A DNA stretch of 64,000 nt from Melastoma dodecandrum (lineage: Eukaryota > Streptophyta > Magnoliopsida > Myrtales > Melastomataceae). The first letter of the stretch is position 1; the number at the start of each line of letters is the position of its first letter. The notes beneath the pieces are model-generated. The model saw only the letters and a program-made list of their open reading frames with translations, searched no databases and was not told the origin of the DNA. A program made the translations under genes and the position numbers. Shown here one piece after another: positions 22,003-34,465 of the stretch. The stretch spans positions 54,107 through 118,106 of the forward strand of contig JARUPY010000295.1 of assembly GCA_029817715.1 (NCBI GenBank), read 5' to 3'.

Positions 22003-23689
22003 GCTAGGTCTTCTGTGGATGGGTTTCATTGATATTTTGACTGACATCATTGAAGGACTGAGGAATGCGTGCTTAGTCCTGTCTCTGATGGACCTGGAAT
22101 TAATTCTGATGGTAACAGCATTGGTCAACTGAATTTGATATGTACAGTGGTTAGCAATCGAAATGTAGAGCTGGTTGCATGACTGGCCTTCAGCAGGAAG
22201 ACATAACTCATTTTTATGTTGTCTACTGCATTGCATTTGCACTTTCTTAATTGCTATGACTTGTTAAATCTCAGTACTTTAGGATATATGCATCTGTCAC
22301 TCGGGTTCTATGTCTGCATGTCTGCAACCCAACAAAAAGGGAGCTAATTATCATTCTTTTTTGTGTATTTTTGCCGTAGCTCTGGAGTGAGGGAAAGGAG
22401 AGGGGGAGAGGGGAGAAGAACAAGGAGTTTTTACTTATGAGTTCCAAAGAGGTAAAAGGAGGAAAACGGAGGAAATGAGAGGAAGGAGGGGAGGAAAGGG
22501 ATTTTTTACATTGAACTCGGAGATAAAATTCCGAGTTCTTTAAAAATTGAATTTTTAGTTCAAAATTCTAAGTTGTTGGCATTAATTGACGAATTATGAG
22601 TTTGACCGACCTATTTCGTAAATTATTTTACGACCGACATTAGTTTGGAAAAAAGCTCTATTCGAAAAGTCTTTCACTCGTCCAAGATCATAGGGTCCTA
22701 GAACTTGAACATTATGAAGATTGGTGGAAGCATCATCTGATTCTGCATGATTCCTAGGGTAGCTAATATATGTTTCGAGGATCTTAAGTCATCTAGCGTC
22801 ATTAGGCTCCAACTATGGTCGCCAAAATCGACCATAGTAGGGCAGTTAATATATGGTTGCCAAAAATACATTGAGAATATATGGTCTAACGAACATTACT
22901 TCCGTAATTCGTGAAACGGTTGCCACACAAATTTGTTAGTAAAAACTGAGGAAAAAGCTAAAAACCACTAAAGGAAGTCATCCTTCACCCTTAGTAGAAG
23001 AAAGAAGGGAGTGAAAGGATTCAATTCAAAGGAGATATAAGCCTTCACCCTTGAAGAGATCATGTGGAAAACCAAGTGGATGGAGGAACATGTGGGTAGA
23101 AGACAATAAGAAATCAAAGAAACTTATAAGCAGAATAAATTGTTACTTACAAATACCATCGATGATCGCACATAAAACAAAAAAGCTCCTAAGTATAAAA
23201 AGTGATAAACTATAGTATATTTATTATTTATGTTGTTAAAAAACATCTAAAAGATGCTACTATATATTTAAAGTAACTTCCCAAAATCTTGGAGTAGTCT
23301 TCACGAGTGGCCTCCATCTCTTCGTGTATCAGACGTCCTTCATCTGAACGGGTTGAATGTTCTTGTTACACATGTCTTCCCATAATTCTCTCTTGGTTGA
23401 ACTCTAAAACGATTTCACTTGATGTCTTTGCTTGGTCGGTATCACTTGAATGGTGTTCACTTCGTCAGTGTTGTTTGGTCACATGGGCAAAACATTTCAT
23501 GTGTCAACACCAATTCCAAATCAAATGGTTGGCATCTTTATCTGCACCCAAAATTTTTCTTATCAATAGGGGTTTACATCAAACATGCGCCTCTCAATCA
23601 TTCTTGACAAAATTTTCTTCCTCCGTATTGAGATTCTATGAGTCGCTATCGATTCAGGTCATTAGGTATGTGTGTGCGCACGCGTGTTA
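22003..23689. other. Spacer with purine-rich tract
   Basis: No gene is recognised. A strongly purine-biased (AG-rich) stretch lies at about 22,380-22,505. The rest is AT-rich. Short frames at 23,307-23,738 have no recognisable protein. Confidence 0.4.
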
Positions 23690-23784
23690 TGGGCAAGTTT
23701 GGTTCCATCATGCGCGACATGAAGAACAAGAAGGTTGACGTGTTCGCATTTGGGGTCCTTCTGCTTGAGCTCATAACAGGTCGG
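23690..23784 (+). pseudogene. Receptor-like kinase fragment (subdomain IX)
   Basis: The plus strand reads VDVFAFGVLLLELITGR at about 23,731-23,784, a near-perfect match to the conserved D(V)FAFGVLLLELITGR segment of plant receptor-like cytoplasmic kinases. A degraded activation-segment-like stretch precedes it. Homology ends exactly where the candidate LTR begins (TGTTATTAG at 23,785), so a retrotransposon appears to have landed in the kinase exon. The other side of the kinase is not found in this window. Confidence 0.55.
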
Positions 23785-25231
23785 TGTTATTAGTGTATGC
23801 AGATATGTTCCAAGACACTTTGTAATATAAGTGAATAGTCATTAATAAAGGCAAGTATTTACTGTATGTCAATTACTTTTCTGCTCGTAACTAATTTATG
23901 GTACAGTCCCATAAGTTGATTATTTACCAATCTAAAATTGTCATTTATCGAATATATATTTAGAGGGGGACATGAACATCTAGGACAACAATGAGTATAA
24001 CTCAGGTCGAGTTAGATTAAGGGATGGATATCCAAGTTATACTTGGGGTGCCCGAGTTTAGGGGTTCACTGGACACGGCCCATTTATAGATAATACCACA
24101 TGTTAAGCGTCATTGGTCACTTCTCTTATTGAACGATGTAACTTATCTCTTGACTTGAGACTTTCATCTATTTTATGCATGGAGTTACGCATTTTAATGC
24201 CGTTAAAAGCAGTACTTAATCGGATTGTGAGTAATACGGTTACTGGGTGTATAGCGAAGCGTGGAGAGGATAATGTTGAGTCAATATAGGATTATCATTC
24301 TCTTGAATTAGAGAGTTGACATCCTGACCTCTTGATTGATATATTAGTGATTTTATATACACGGCCGTGGACGAATGTTTATCATTGAAGTAAAAAACTA
24401 TTATATCTCAGAAATCAAGTAAAACGATTAATCTAGTGATGACACAAAATGCATTGCATTAATCAGGATTTTGATGAGATGAAGAGATTGAATTACATAG
24501 TAATCGATTCAATGGTATTTTGGTTCATTACCAATATTTTGTTACGTTGGGTGACTGATAACTGCTATTATACGGTTACCTCAGTCTGTTTATGGAGCAT
24601 TCGTATATAGAACCTTGAGGGTCGCACGTCGATACGAATATTGATTGTTTAATTCTAATCAAATTAAAAGTTCTACGTTCAGAATTAGAATTTGTTGTGT
24701 CACAAATGTATTCTGAAATATCGGAAGCATTAAATCATGGTCTTGGATTTAAGATGGTCGAATGGATAACTATGACATGTATGAAAAGGCGTGCGCTAAT
24801 GGATAACTATGACGCGTACGAAAAGTCCTGAGCCATCGGATAAATATGACGTGAATATATATTATTATATTATTATAAGATTATTTAATATTTTAATTAC
24901 AACGACCGTTTCTTCCCTTATAAATAGACAAATTTAAATATCAATAGAAATGATTGTATTTCACAAAACTTACATTCTACAAAACTTAAGTTGCTTCCAA
25001 AATAAAAGTTTATTGAGAAATCTGAGGGCTAGCACCAAGAAGGAATTTGAAGCGTTTGTGTTGTGTGTGCGTGGACACCGCTAGAGAAGTCAAGTTTGGA
25101 ACTCTTGAAGACGGTCACGTCGAAGCATACGAAAACATATCACGATTAAAAGGTGCACATAGATCCGAGACCATGTTTCGGAGAGATTTTCAGAAAACTA
25201 AGCCTCCGTTATGCCAAGTCGAAACCCAACA
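23785..25231 (+). repeat. 5' LTR of the copia element
   Basis: The 3' boundary is set by CCCAACA followed directly by GTGGTATCAAAACA (25,232 on), a primer binding site complementary to initiator tRNA-Met. The 5' boundary is inferred from TGTTA immediately after the kinase fragment, giving TGTT...AACA termini and a length of about 1.45 kb. The segment 24,420-24,600 reappears at 28,190-28,362. Confidence 0.5.
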
Positions 25232-28179
25232 GTGGTATCAAAACACAATTGTGATCGTATCGTATAAATCAAAGTTTTAAAACCTAGTTCTTTATAATTA
25301 TTTTGTTCATGTTTGTTTTGTTGAATATTTCTTATTTCAACATGAAAACGTGAACATAATCAAAGTTAACCTAGATTGACTATAATTATAAAGTTAGTAC
25401 ATGAATTCAAGTGAGAATTCAAGTTAGAATTCAAATCTACTAAAGTAATTTGAGTAACGGTTTATGAATAAAATCGTAATCTAATTTGGGCACAAAGGAA
25501 GAAACCCAAAGGAAGGTCGCCCAAGTATGATCCTATTAAGTTGAATTTTAAAATTTACTATCATTGTGGATTCAACAAACATTATTCTAGTGAGACTATT
25601 AAATTAAAATTCCCTAAACATATTAAGTGAAGTTTCATCTGCCATCCATTAACAATAATGAAAATAGTTGACGCACGTCATGAATCACTACAGCTTAGTT
25701 GTGGGCTCAAGTTAGTATAATTGTAATTTTTCATAATTTGTCAATGGATCGGCTTAATTCAAATTAATTGATTTATTAGCTCAGCTAAGGTGAGTTGATT
25801 TGATGGGTAAGGGGTTTCAGAAAATATTAATCAAAGTTAAGTATACCGAGGGTCACATGGATTTGTGACTGGCAAGCAATGCCTACTTAATGAATATGAT
25901 ATGTAGGTACAACTCGATTGTGTGCACACTATATGATTTGAGTATTCGGTCCCGGTAGAAATTATGGCCAACTAATTTCTGAACCTAGTGGTGGGGGCTA
26001 TTGGGTCTGAATAAAATAGTGAGAGTAAGTCATTTATTACTATTATTCACAAAAGGATCATCTATATACTTTATTTGTTGTAGATGTCAATTAATCTTTT
26101 GCTGAGAAGTATTTTACAAAAAAGAAAATATTTTCCAAGGACCGAATTACCTGGATTGATACAGAAGGCTCAAGATTGTACTAAAAGAAGAAAGGAAGTT
26201 TCATGTACTAGAGTGAGCTACCATTTGTCCCTGATGCTGATGCTGATGAAGCAGATCAGATCATTTATGACAACTACTTGGAAGCTGCAGTTGATGTGTA
26301 GTGTCTCATGTTATCTACAATGTCACCTGAATAGCAGAAACAATATGAGAATATGAGCGCTAGGGAGATTGATCTCCATTTGTGCGAGCATTTCCAGGAG
26401 AGTTCCCATACTGAGAGATTTGAAATCTCTCGAGCTTTTTTTGGGACTAAGTTGAAGGAAGGTAACCCTATTGGGCTTTATGTACTCAAAATGATATGGT
26501 ACATTGAGAAGCTCGCAAGTTTAGGTTTCAAGATGGACACTCATTTGGCTGTTGATGCCATTCTGTTTTACATGCCTCTATCGTTTGCTCAATTATGATG
26601 AATTTCAATATGAACAACATGGAGAACAGTCTTGCCAATCTGTTGACCATGCTTAAAACTATAGAGAAAATTATGAAACACAAGATTGTTTCAAATGCAA
26701 TGTTGATTAAAAATACCAACAAGAGAATGAGCACAAGGAAGTTCAATCCCAAAGTCAAGAAATCGAAGGTGTCAGCACATTCAGGCCAAAAAGGAAAACT
26801 TAGAAAGGGAAAATAAATTTCTCAATCTGATGAGAGGGAAGCTGTATGCTTTCACTGTGGTAAGAAAGGCCTCTGGAAGAAGAATTGTAATATCTTTCAG
26901 AAGCAAAATACCAGTGGGGCTAATGTCTTAGGTAATTTCATGATTGAATGCAATTTTTCTGTTTCATCCTCATATATCCTTGATTTAGGATGTTGTTCTC
27001 ATATCTGTGTGAACCTACAGGGATTAAGTGAATGCATACAGTTGTCCAAGGGTGAGATGGACCTACGAGTAGTTAATGGAGTAGCAGTTGTTGTATTATC
27101 TGTAAGAACTTATAAAATAAGTTTGTCCAATGAACTTGTTTTGAAACTACAAAATTGTTGTTTTGTTCCAAGTTTCTAGAAGAACATCATCTCGGTGTCT
27201 AGACACCAAAGGTTTTGTCTTTGAGTTTAAGGACAAAGTATGTTCCTTTTGGATGGTGTTTTCAACGGAAATGGATCATTAAATAATGGTTTGTATGTTT
27301 TAAACTTACATGAGTTGTTACATTGCATTGAGAATAAGAAACAAAAATTGTGTGACTCAAATCCAACTTACCTTTAGCATTGTAGACTTAGTCATATAAA
27401 CGTTAAACACATTGCTAAACTACTTAGTGATGGTTATTTGGATTCTGATTAGAATCCACAGATACATGCGAAGCGTGCCTACAAGGAAAAACGACCAACA
27501 AGCCTTTTACCAAGATTAGTGAAAGAGCGATGAACTGCTGTAACTCATACTAGGTGATGTGGGTGGACCATTGTTAGTTCAGGCTAGATGAGCTTACATC
27601 TACTTCGTGACTTTTACCGATGATTTTAGTAGATATGGATATACCTATTTAATGAGACAAAAGTAAAAAACTCTTGAAAAGTTTGAGTTTAAGAATGAAG
27701 TAGAAACTCAACTTGACAAGAAGATTAAGATCCTTAATAAGTGTTTTAGTCAATAATTCATTGATTACCTTAAGGAGTGTGGCATAATTTCACTACTCAC
27801 ACCTCCACGAATGCCGGAAGGGAATGGTGTTTCAGAAATGAGAAACCACACACTCATGGATATGGTTAGATCAATGATGAGTCATGCAAGTCTTCCATTA
27901 TCATTTTGGGGTTATACCTTACAAACGACGGCATGAATGCTTAACTGAGTTTTAACCAAAGATGTAGATAAGACACCATATGAATTATGTTTTGGTAAGA
28001 AACCAAATTTGTCATATATCAAGGAATGGGGATGCGATGCTTATATGAAGACAAAAGTTCTCATAAACTTGCAGCAAGATCCATCAAATGTATATTTGTA
28101 GGTTATCCCAAAGAAACAAAAGGATATTAGTTTTATCTTCTAAGTGAGCACAAAGTTATTGTTGCTCAAAGTTAAAACC

Positions 28180-28362
28180 TATTATAAACGATTAATTGTG
28201 ATGACGCATAATGCACCGAATAATCAGGATATCGGTGAGATGAAAAGATTGAATTACACAGTAATCAGTTCAATGTAGTTTTGGTTCATGACAAATATTC
28301 TATTATGTTGGGTGACTGATAATTGTTGTTATACGGTTACATCAGTCTGTGTATGATGGACA
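28180..28362 (+). repeat. Truncated 3' LTR of the copia element
   Basis: About 180 bp are similar to 24,420-24,600 (shared blocks TTGGGTGACTGATAA and TATACGGTTAC...TCAGTCTGT). Similarity stops abruptly at about 28,362, so the remaining LTR and any target duplication are lost. Confidence 0.65.
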
Positions 28363-28920
28363 CTGCCTTCGTAGGCCGCCGAGCGCACGCCGGAGCGTAG
28401 GAAAATCAAACACAATGGAAAAGTAAACAAAAACAACAATAGAACACGATGCTTTCATTAACTGGAAATTCAAACTGTCACGACCATTGTTGTCCAACAC
28501 AAAACACTAGAAGAAACAGGGAACATAAATGGTGGAAAGATGGAAGGGCGTACGACAAAAAGTGACTTATGTGAGGGTTAACGTCTGTATCTTTCAATCG
28601 TAGCGTAAGGGTCCTACATATAATATTTTCCTATTAACTGCCTAGAGATCATGGATGAACAGTCTGTTTGAGTCATCAGACTCTGATTCTTGAAAGGACT
28701 GCTTCAAGTCGAATTTCTAATCACGTTCTCTCAACTTCATCTTTGTCGGGTTGACGTTGAGTTTGAATCGCAAGTGGAATCCTCCCGACTTCAAGATCCA
28801 AAGTGCATCTGCTCAACTTCTTTTCCATTAATATGTTAACCGCTTGACAAAGAACGTGTAGGGACATCAGGGGAAAACCATTTCGCAACGTGCCATCGTA
28901 GGGTCGTGCAGCGTCTCTGT
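28363..28920. other. Unassigned spacer
   Basis: It starts at the broken end of the copia LTR. I see no coding match. It may be part of another, unrecognised element. Confidence 0.3.
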
Positions 28921-29116
28921 CTCGAATGGGCTTCTGTCTCCTCGATATGAGGTTCTCGAATAAGTTCTTGTCCCTTTGACCTGATGCTCTTCAATGGGCT
29001 TTTGTCTCTATGAACTGAGGTTCTCGAATAAGTTCTTATCCCTTCTACCCGATGCTCTCGAATGGGCTTCTGTCTTTTCGACCTGAAGTTCTCGAATAAG
29101 TTCATGTCGTTTCACC
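28921..29116. repeat. Three-copy tandem repeat, 68-bp unit
   Basis: Units start at 28,921, 28,989 and 29,057, each beginning CTCGAATGGGCTT or a close variant and containing GGTTCTCGAATAAGTTC. The 89-codon minus-strand frame over it is a by-product of the repeat and is not a recognisable protein. Confidence 0.85.
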
Positions 29117-29942
29117 TTCTTTGATGTGACAGTCACTTCAAGCCTATTACTCAGGCATGCATAAAATTCTATGTGTAAACCGTTATTAAGAAAATCACGA
29201 TTAGAAAGAATGAGTTCAATGATATTATTTATAGTATCATAAATTCGCTATTTGAAAAAACGAGTTGTAATTTTTTTATCAAACTCGCTTTATTAAGAGA
29301 GTGTTACATTGAATTTTCAATCTTATTTGCCCAATCTTAAAACTTATCAAAAACAAATATACAATGACTTTTAGCAATTGCAATTGAGAAACAAACGAAA
29401 ACATTTTGGCTCAAACAAAAGGATGTGGAGCACGGATTCAAAGTGAGCTCAAATAAACATGATTTCGCGTGGTCTTCTATTTTATGTCTCAAATCAAGAC
29501 GAAGAGAATGACTATCTTATTTTCGTGTGTTTTCTAATTTTATATGAATTTTGATTTTTTTTTTATATTAGAGTTTGTCTTTAATTGCCTTTAGCAATAA
29601 TAATCTTTTGGGGAAAGTGTTAGTGGGGACATGCTTGGTCGGACAAGACTAGAAAAAGAAAACGGTGTGTGGGTGACCAATCTATCAATGGATGTCCCAA
29701 CCCAACAACAAACATTAAACGTTGGTGGATGCATTACAAATAATAATAATAATAATAATAGTAAATCCTTTTGGACAGACAACGCTAAAATATCAAAAGA
29801 AAAGGATCGTTTAAAATGAGTGGCCCATTTTAGCTAAACTTAGCCATTTTAATTCCTGGCATTGCAACGTGGGATGTCTCCTTTTCGGGCTTTTAATTAT
29901 TACATCCATAAAATGATGATAAATATCAGCAAGTAAGAAATC
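29117..29942. other. AT-rich spacer with (AAT)n microsatellite
   Basis: No gene is seen. A short (AAT)7 run lies at 29,739-29,760. The right end holds the 3' flank of the MATE gene. Confidence 0.5.
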
Positions 29943-31367
29943 TCAAGTGTGGGTCTCTGACCACTTGTTGACGTGCCTGCGCGCCTTCTCCGCCTGCCAA
30001 CATTGGGCAAACGTCGTACCATGAGATTATCAATACAAAGCCACCACGCCCATCCAACTTATTGAATGGACACCACTATTTTTCTTTTCTTTACCTCTTT
30101 GTCCCAGTCACAGCGGAGTGTAATGATGGAGAGTACGAGTGTCTGAGTGGCTGTACCTCCGAATATCATCCCTGCCCATATTCCCTGTTTCCCCCCGCAG
30201 AATTCACGTTAATGTAATTAAAGTTTCGACGTGATTAGTACAATAAAATTCCAAGGAAAAGAGTTACATGGCTGTTAGGATGATCGTACCAGGACACCTT
30301 GGTGGAATGCCCAGCCCATGACAAATCCCAGGGGGACACCAATCAGGTAATAACATCCCAAGTTTATGTAGGCCACGTACGATTGCCATCCCGACCCCAC
30401 CGCAACCCCTGTCCACGCCTTCTTACATTGTTAAAAAAGCAGGGAAAGTTTGTTCAAAAGGGAGTCCCCACCCCTTTCTTTTTTTACTTGCCTGAGAGTA
30501 CGGGCTGGACGCTGTTGAGCAATACCGTGAAGGCGAGCAGCACCGACAGCTCGTTCACTGCTTCCAGCACCGGCGGGCTAGTCGAGAATATCAGCCCGAA
30601 CTTGTCGTGGAACAACATGATGAGAACCCAGAATGCCAGCCCGAGGACCGTCGAGGTCCCGACTGCGACCCCGGTCGCAAACCTCGCCCCTCTCCCGTTC
30701 CCGGCCCCGAGCTCGTTGGCAACCCGCACCCTAGTGAAGTCGGGATCGGATCAAGTGACCGTGAGTTTTTTTAGTTCGACGACTCCCCGCTGTAAGGGGG
30801 AGTGCGACCACTCGTGGGGTGGGGACAAACTATAGATCCCTTGAGCCTTAGCCACAGAAAAACACGAGGTGGAAAAAAGAGACAGGAAGGAAGAGTGACC
30901 GACTAATCTAGTGTTGTCTTTTTTGTTCTTACATGGGCTGTCCCTAAACACAAACTCAAGTTGATTACGTTTTCCTTTTAATTATTTATTCAACTTTTTC
31001 GGGTTTGTCCGGATTGGAATAATTGTCTTGACCTTTATGCATCTCAATCACTTTCGCCGCTCTCCTTTCCCAAAATAATATTTATTATCACCACCCCCAC
31101 CAAATTCCAAAAGATAAATGAAGGAAAAAATTTTATATAAAAAAAGTATATAAATGAAAATTAAAAGGATAAAAGAAATGGTGAAATCATGAACAAGTGA
31201 ATACCCGGCGGCCGCGAAGAAGGCGAGTGGAATCATCAGTTCCCATCCGTTGATCGTCATGCTGCGACCACAACCACCACCACAAAAATTAATTAAGGAA
31301 AAACAAAATTCAGTTAAAGTAATGGCTTGACAAATCATAAGTCTTCCCTTGTATTTCTCCACTTGAG

Positions 31368-31398
<31 letters not shown>

Positions 31399-32758
31399 GG
31401 TGTGTGGCAGTGAGAGAAGGGAACAAAATCCAAGCCATACGAGGACAAAATATATGCAGAATCTGAATACGATGGATTTGTCTGAATGTGTGCATAGTTA
31501 TGAGCACCCGGACATGCCCATCTTTTCTTGATATTAAATTGACTGCATTATATCCTGGAACGCAGAATTTAACTTCCCACATAGAAAGAAAGCTTTACCA
31601 GATTGACAATGCGTCCACTGCGATCTCTGCATTCTTCAGATTCCCTGTCATCAGCACCAGTATTCTGTAGTACCAACTCTCCAAGCTACAAAAAAAAATC
31701 ACCCCCTTCTTAATTTTGTTTCATCTCATTATCTTAAGTATGTGGTAATAAGTGGAAACAACATCGAGCTGATTAGTTTGGGTATACGGGTAGGAAGACC
31801 CGGGGGTTACTGGGGTACCATAGCATGACTCCGGATGCGGTGGAGAGTTTGACGAACTCCCAGAGGCCGGAGAAGGCCTCGAGGGAGAACCCGGCCCATG
31901 TGAGGGGACACCCGCCGAGCACTGTGTACCCGAACAGGCCAAACACGAGCACCCACCACGAGAAGTTGAGGATGATCGCGGTCCCGATAAGCCCCAGCCT
32001 GAGTTGGTAGACGAAGAGCCAGCTAACGAGGATGTGGACAAGGAGGGCGGCTAGGGTCACCCAGGCGATGACCCCGGCCTTCATCTGGCTCTGGAGGAAC
32101 CTTTGTAAAGGGAACTGGAAGGCGAAGCTGAAGTGGAGGGGGATCATGAGGAGGGTTACGACCCCGCACAGGTCCGCAACCTCCGGTGGCTGTCCGAGGA
32201 GCTTAAGGAACGGGGCTGAGAACACGTAGAGTGGGAGGAGGAGGACGCAACACAGGAATAGGATGATCCACGACCTCTGCATGTAGACTCCCAGCATGTG
32301 ATACTTCTTTGCCCCGTAGGCTTGCCCGCACAACGTCTCCAAGGCGCTCGCCATCCCCAACTGCTCGAAACAGCTTTCGTTACGTTAACGAATGTTCTTG
32401 GAACAAGTAACGTGTCACGAATTTCAAGCTAATATCAACTCGGGGAGGGTGGGGGAGGTCTAACCAGGAGGCCGAAGTCGAACCCCACGATGACGTTGAC
32501 GCTGATGGAGATGGCGGCGAGCTCGAGGTCGCCGAGGTGACCGGCAAAGGCCTGAGTGATGACGAACATGGAGTAGGAGGCGAGGCGGCTGATGATGGAG
32601 GGTCCAACGATGTGCCATAGCTTCTTAGACTCTATCATCACCCGACAGCCGAGACTCTGGCCGTCGCCATCCGGATCGCTGCCCAGACCTTCTTCCCCGT
32701 CTCGATGGCTTTTGAGTAAGGGAACCATTTTGTCGTTCCCTACTTCCCTTGTAGTCAT
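29943..32758 (-). CDS. MATE efflux carrier, DETOXIFICATION 27-like
   Basis: Eight exons join in frame with no lesion: 32,465-32,758; 31,819-32,360; 31,599-31,685; 31,205-31,261; 30,492-30,730; 30,290-30,408; 30,095-30,184; 29,943-29,993. The protein (about 490 residues) matches Arabidopsis DTX27-type carriers, which export organic compounds or xenobiotics in exchange for H+. It has the usual twelve membrane segments. Landmarks: KKLWHIVGPSIISRLASYSM, QAFAGHLGDLELAAIS, GMASALETLCGQAYGAKKYH, RSWIILFLCC, GGCPLTWAGFS, MTINGWELMIPLAFFAAAG, VRVANELGAGNGRGARFAT, NSVQPVLSG, GWQSYVAYINLGCYY and GIWAGMIFGGTA. It ends VNKWSETHT. The intron after exon 5 uses a GC donor (TCAG|GCAAGT, 30,491-30,490). This is one of the few clearly intact genes in the window. 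Confidence 0.93.
31373..31407. repeat. (TG)n microsatellite in a MATE intron
   Basis: About fourteen TG units with two interruptions lie in the intron between exons 3 and 4 of the MATE gene. Confidence 0.85.
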
Positions 32759-34074
32759 TTCTTTTTCTTTTCTTTTTCGTTGGATCGTTTGAGAATCAAA
32801 TGATAATTTGTTCGACGCCGATCAAATATATAAGGTATGCCCAAATTCTGTTATTACGTCACACATTACATCACCCTTGGCGCAAAGCGAGATGGCGGGG
32901 ATGGCCTCTAGGCCCATGGGCCACAGGCCCAGACATTTTTGGCCGAATGATAGAGACTCGGATGAAATGGAATTGGGGGGTTTGACCTCACGTGGGGACA
33001 CGTGAGGCATTCCCGCCTCCCATTCAAAGCACTTTGCCTTTCAGATGGGTTTAGCCTAACCGTCAGTTGCTAGTTATGTCCGATCAGAGAACAAACGATT
33101 TTCTTTTGGTTAGATGGCAAACCGAAAGACCAACAGTTGTTCTTGACGTATTCATCATCGTCGTTTGTTTGTAATGTTATATTCCGTTCCGTTGCTGTTT
33201 GACAAGAGTAATTCTATGCCGCATGCCTTTCAGAAGGCATGTGAATATGATAGGAATAGAGGCTCGAAATGAGTAGAGTGTTCAAGTGAAGCGATCAGTG
33301 AAACACATCGAACGAAGGCTAGTGGATGAAAGGATCATAGAGCGAAAAATTGTAACGGATGGCGATTAGGTGAGACGAGTGACGAAACACATCGAGCAAA
33401 GCCTGATGGGCGAAACACTCATCTGGACGTCGAAGGAAAGATTGAATACTTGAAGACATAGAAATAACAAGACTCAATTTTGGCAAGGAAGGGTAGAAGA
33501 CCTAGACATATAGGAAAAAAGTAGTCTAATCATGCGATATTTCATTTCCGTTATTAGCTTTGGTTTAGGCATTATAAATAGGGTTTTCTCTACTTTATAA
33601 GCACATGACAATACATCATTGCTATCAAGCTTTCTTACTTTCTAGCTCTCTTGCATTCATTCTCATCGATTTTAAATGTACGATGTTCACCTGTAAAGAG
33701 TTTTTGTTGTCTGCGGACGTAATAACAACATGTGAATTCTTCCTTCGGTTTCGCTTACTTGGAAAGACCCAAAACGAGTATTATCCCCACCATTGTCCCC
33801 AATCACAACCACAACCATGTGGATTTGGCTTCCTCAAGCTCTACGAGGGGCTTGTCCGCAAACAACAATCTCGGAATCGAGGATGGGGGCTTCCTCCACT
33901 CAGCTTTCGGGTTCCTTCGACGAATGTCAGGAAATGAGTTTGAGAAAAGAGAGGGATCTGGGATGGTTATGGATCTCGTTAGTCTTTTTTGATTAAGGGA
34001 TCCTGATGTTTTTCTGGGTGGTGATGTTCTACTGAGAAAATTGATGGGGGTCGAGGCCGGAAGAGGAGGAGAAC
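32759..34074. other. MATE upstream region and unassigned sequence
   Basis: Immediately upstream of the MATE start are GGCCCATGGGCC-type site II motifs (about 32,910-32,925). At 33,570-33,580 an ATTATAAATAGGG TATA-like box in repeat-like sequence suggests a decayed LTR promoter. At 33,732-34,070 a plus-strand segment reads like coding sequence (Asn/His-rich NHNHNHVD, then GGFLHSAFGFLRRMSG and, after stops, RDPDVFLGG) but I cannot identify it. It ends where the next LTR begins. Confidence 0.35.
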
Positions 34075-34465
34075 TGTAGGATTGGTTCAAGGCTAATGAT
34101 AATGGAGATTAAATACTAATGTTAGTGGAGTGTTAATGAGTTAGAAAGTGGCAAATATTAAATAAGGTTTAGTGGTCTAGAGTTAATGGGTGCTACTTAA
34201 TGGGGTAATTGAAAAGTTTTTATTTGGTTTATTTATGTAATCTAGTGCATCACGCATCATTCTATTAATCTATCAATCGAAAACCAGAAAAGAGCATTTG
34301 CTCGAAGTGTTGTTTGTGTTTCAAGAGTTTTGATTCAGCCTCCATCTGCAGAATATTCTGCGCTACAGAAGCTGCTTCTGCAGAACGTTTTGTTGTTCTA
34401 TGTCTCGTTTTTGTTATAGTTTCTACTATTGATACAGGTTTGTTTCCGCAACGTGAGAACGTACA
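34075..34465 (+). repeat. Left LTR of the short copia element
   Basis: 391 bp, starting TGTAGGATTGG. It is clearly similar to 35,491-35,880, with scattered substitutions and small indels, indicating an old insertion. Confidence 0.85.

Larger units (their letters stand above)
23785..28362 (+). mobile_element. Degenerate Ty1/copia LTR retrotransposon
   Basis: Domain order on the plus strand is 5' LTR, tRNA-Met-type primer site, GAG, zinc knuckle, protease, integrase, then a truncated 3' LTR. This is the copia order, with integrase before reverse transcriptase. GAG: VLKMIWYIEKLASLGFKMD and FNMNNMENSLANLLTMLKT. The zinc knuckle reads CFHCGKKGLWKKNC, with Leu in place of the conserved His. The protease reads YILDLGCCSHIC, where D(T/S)G is expected. 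Integrase: MPEGNGVSEMRNHTLMDMVR and SYIKEWGCDAY. Frames are broken many times. After GYPKETKGY (about 28,100) the sequence jumps into LTR sequence, so reverse transcriptase and RNase H are deleted. It cannot move. Confidence 0.8.

Noticed and set aside
28836..29105. 89-codon minus-strand frame with repeating EHRVEGIRTYSRTS-like units
   Set aside because: A by-product of the 68-bp tandem repeat in a transposon-rich spacer.
30299..30835. 178-codon plus-strand frame
   Set aside because: Antisense to MATE exons 5 and 6, whose splice structure and protein match are clear.
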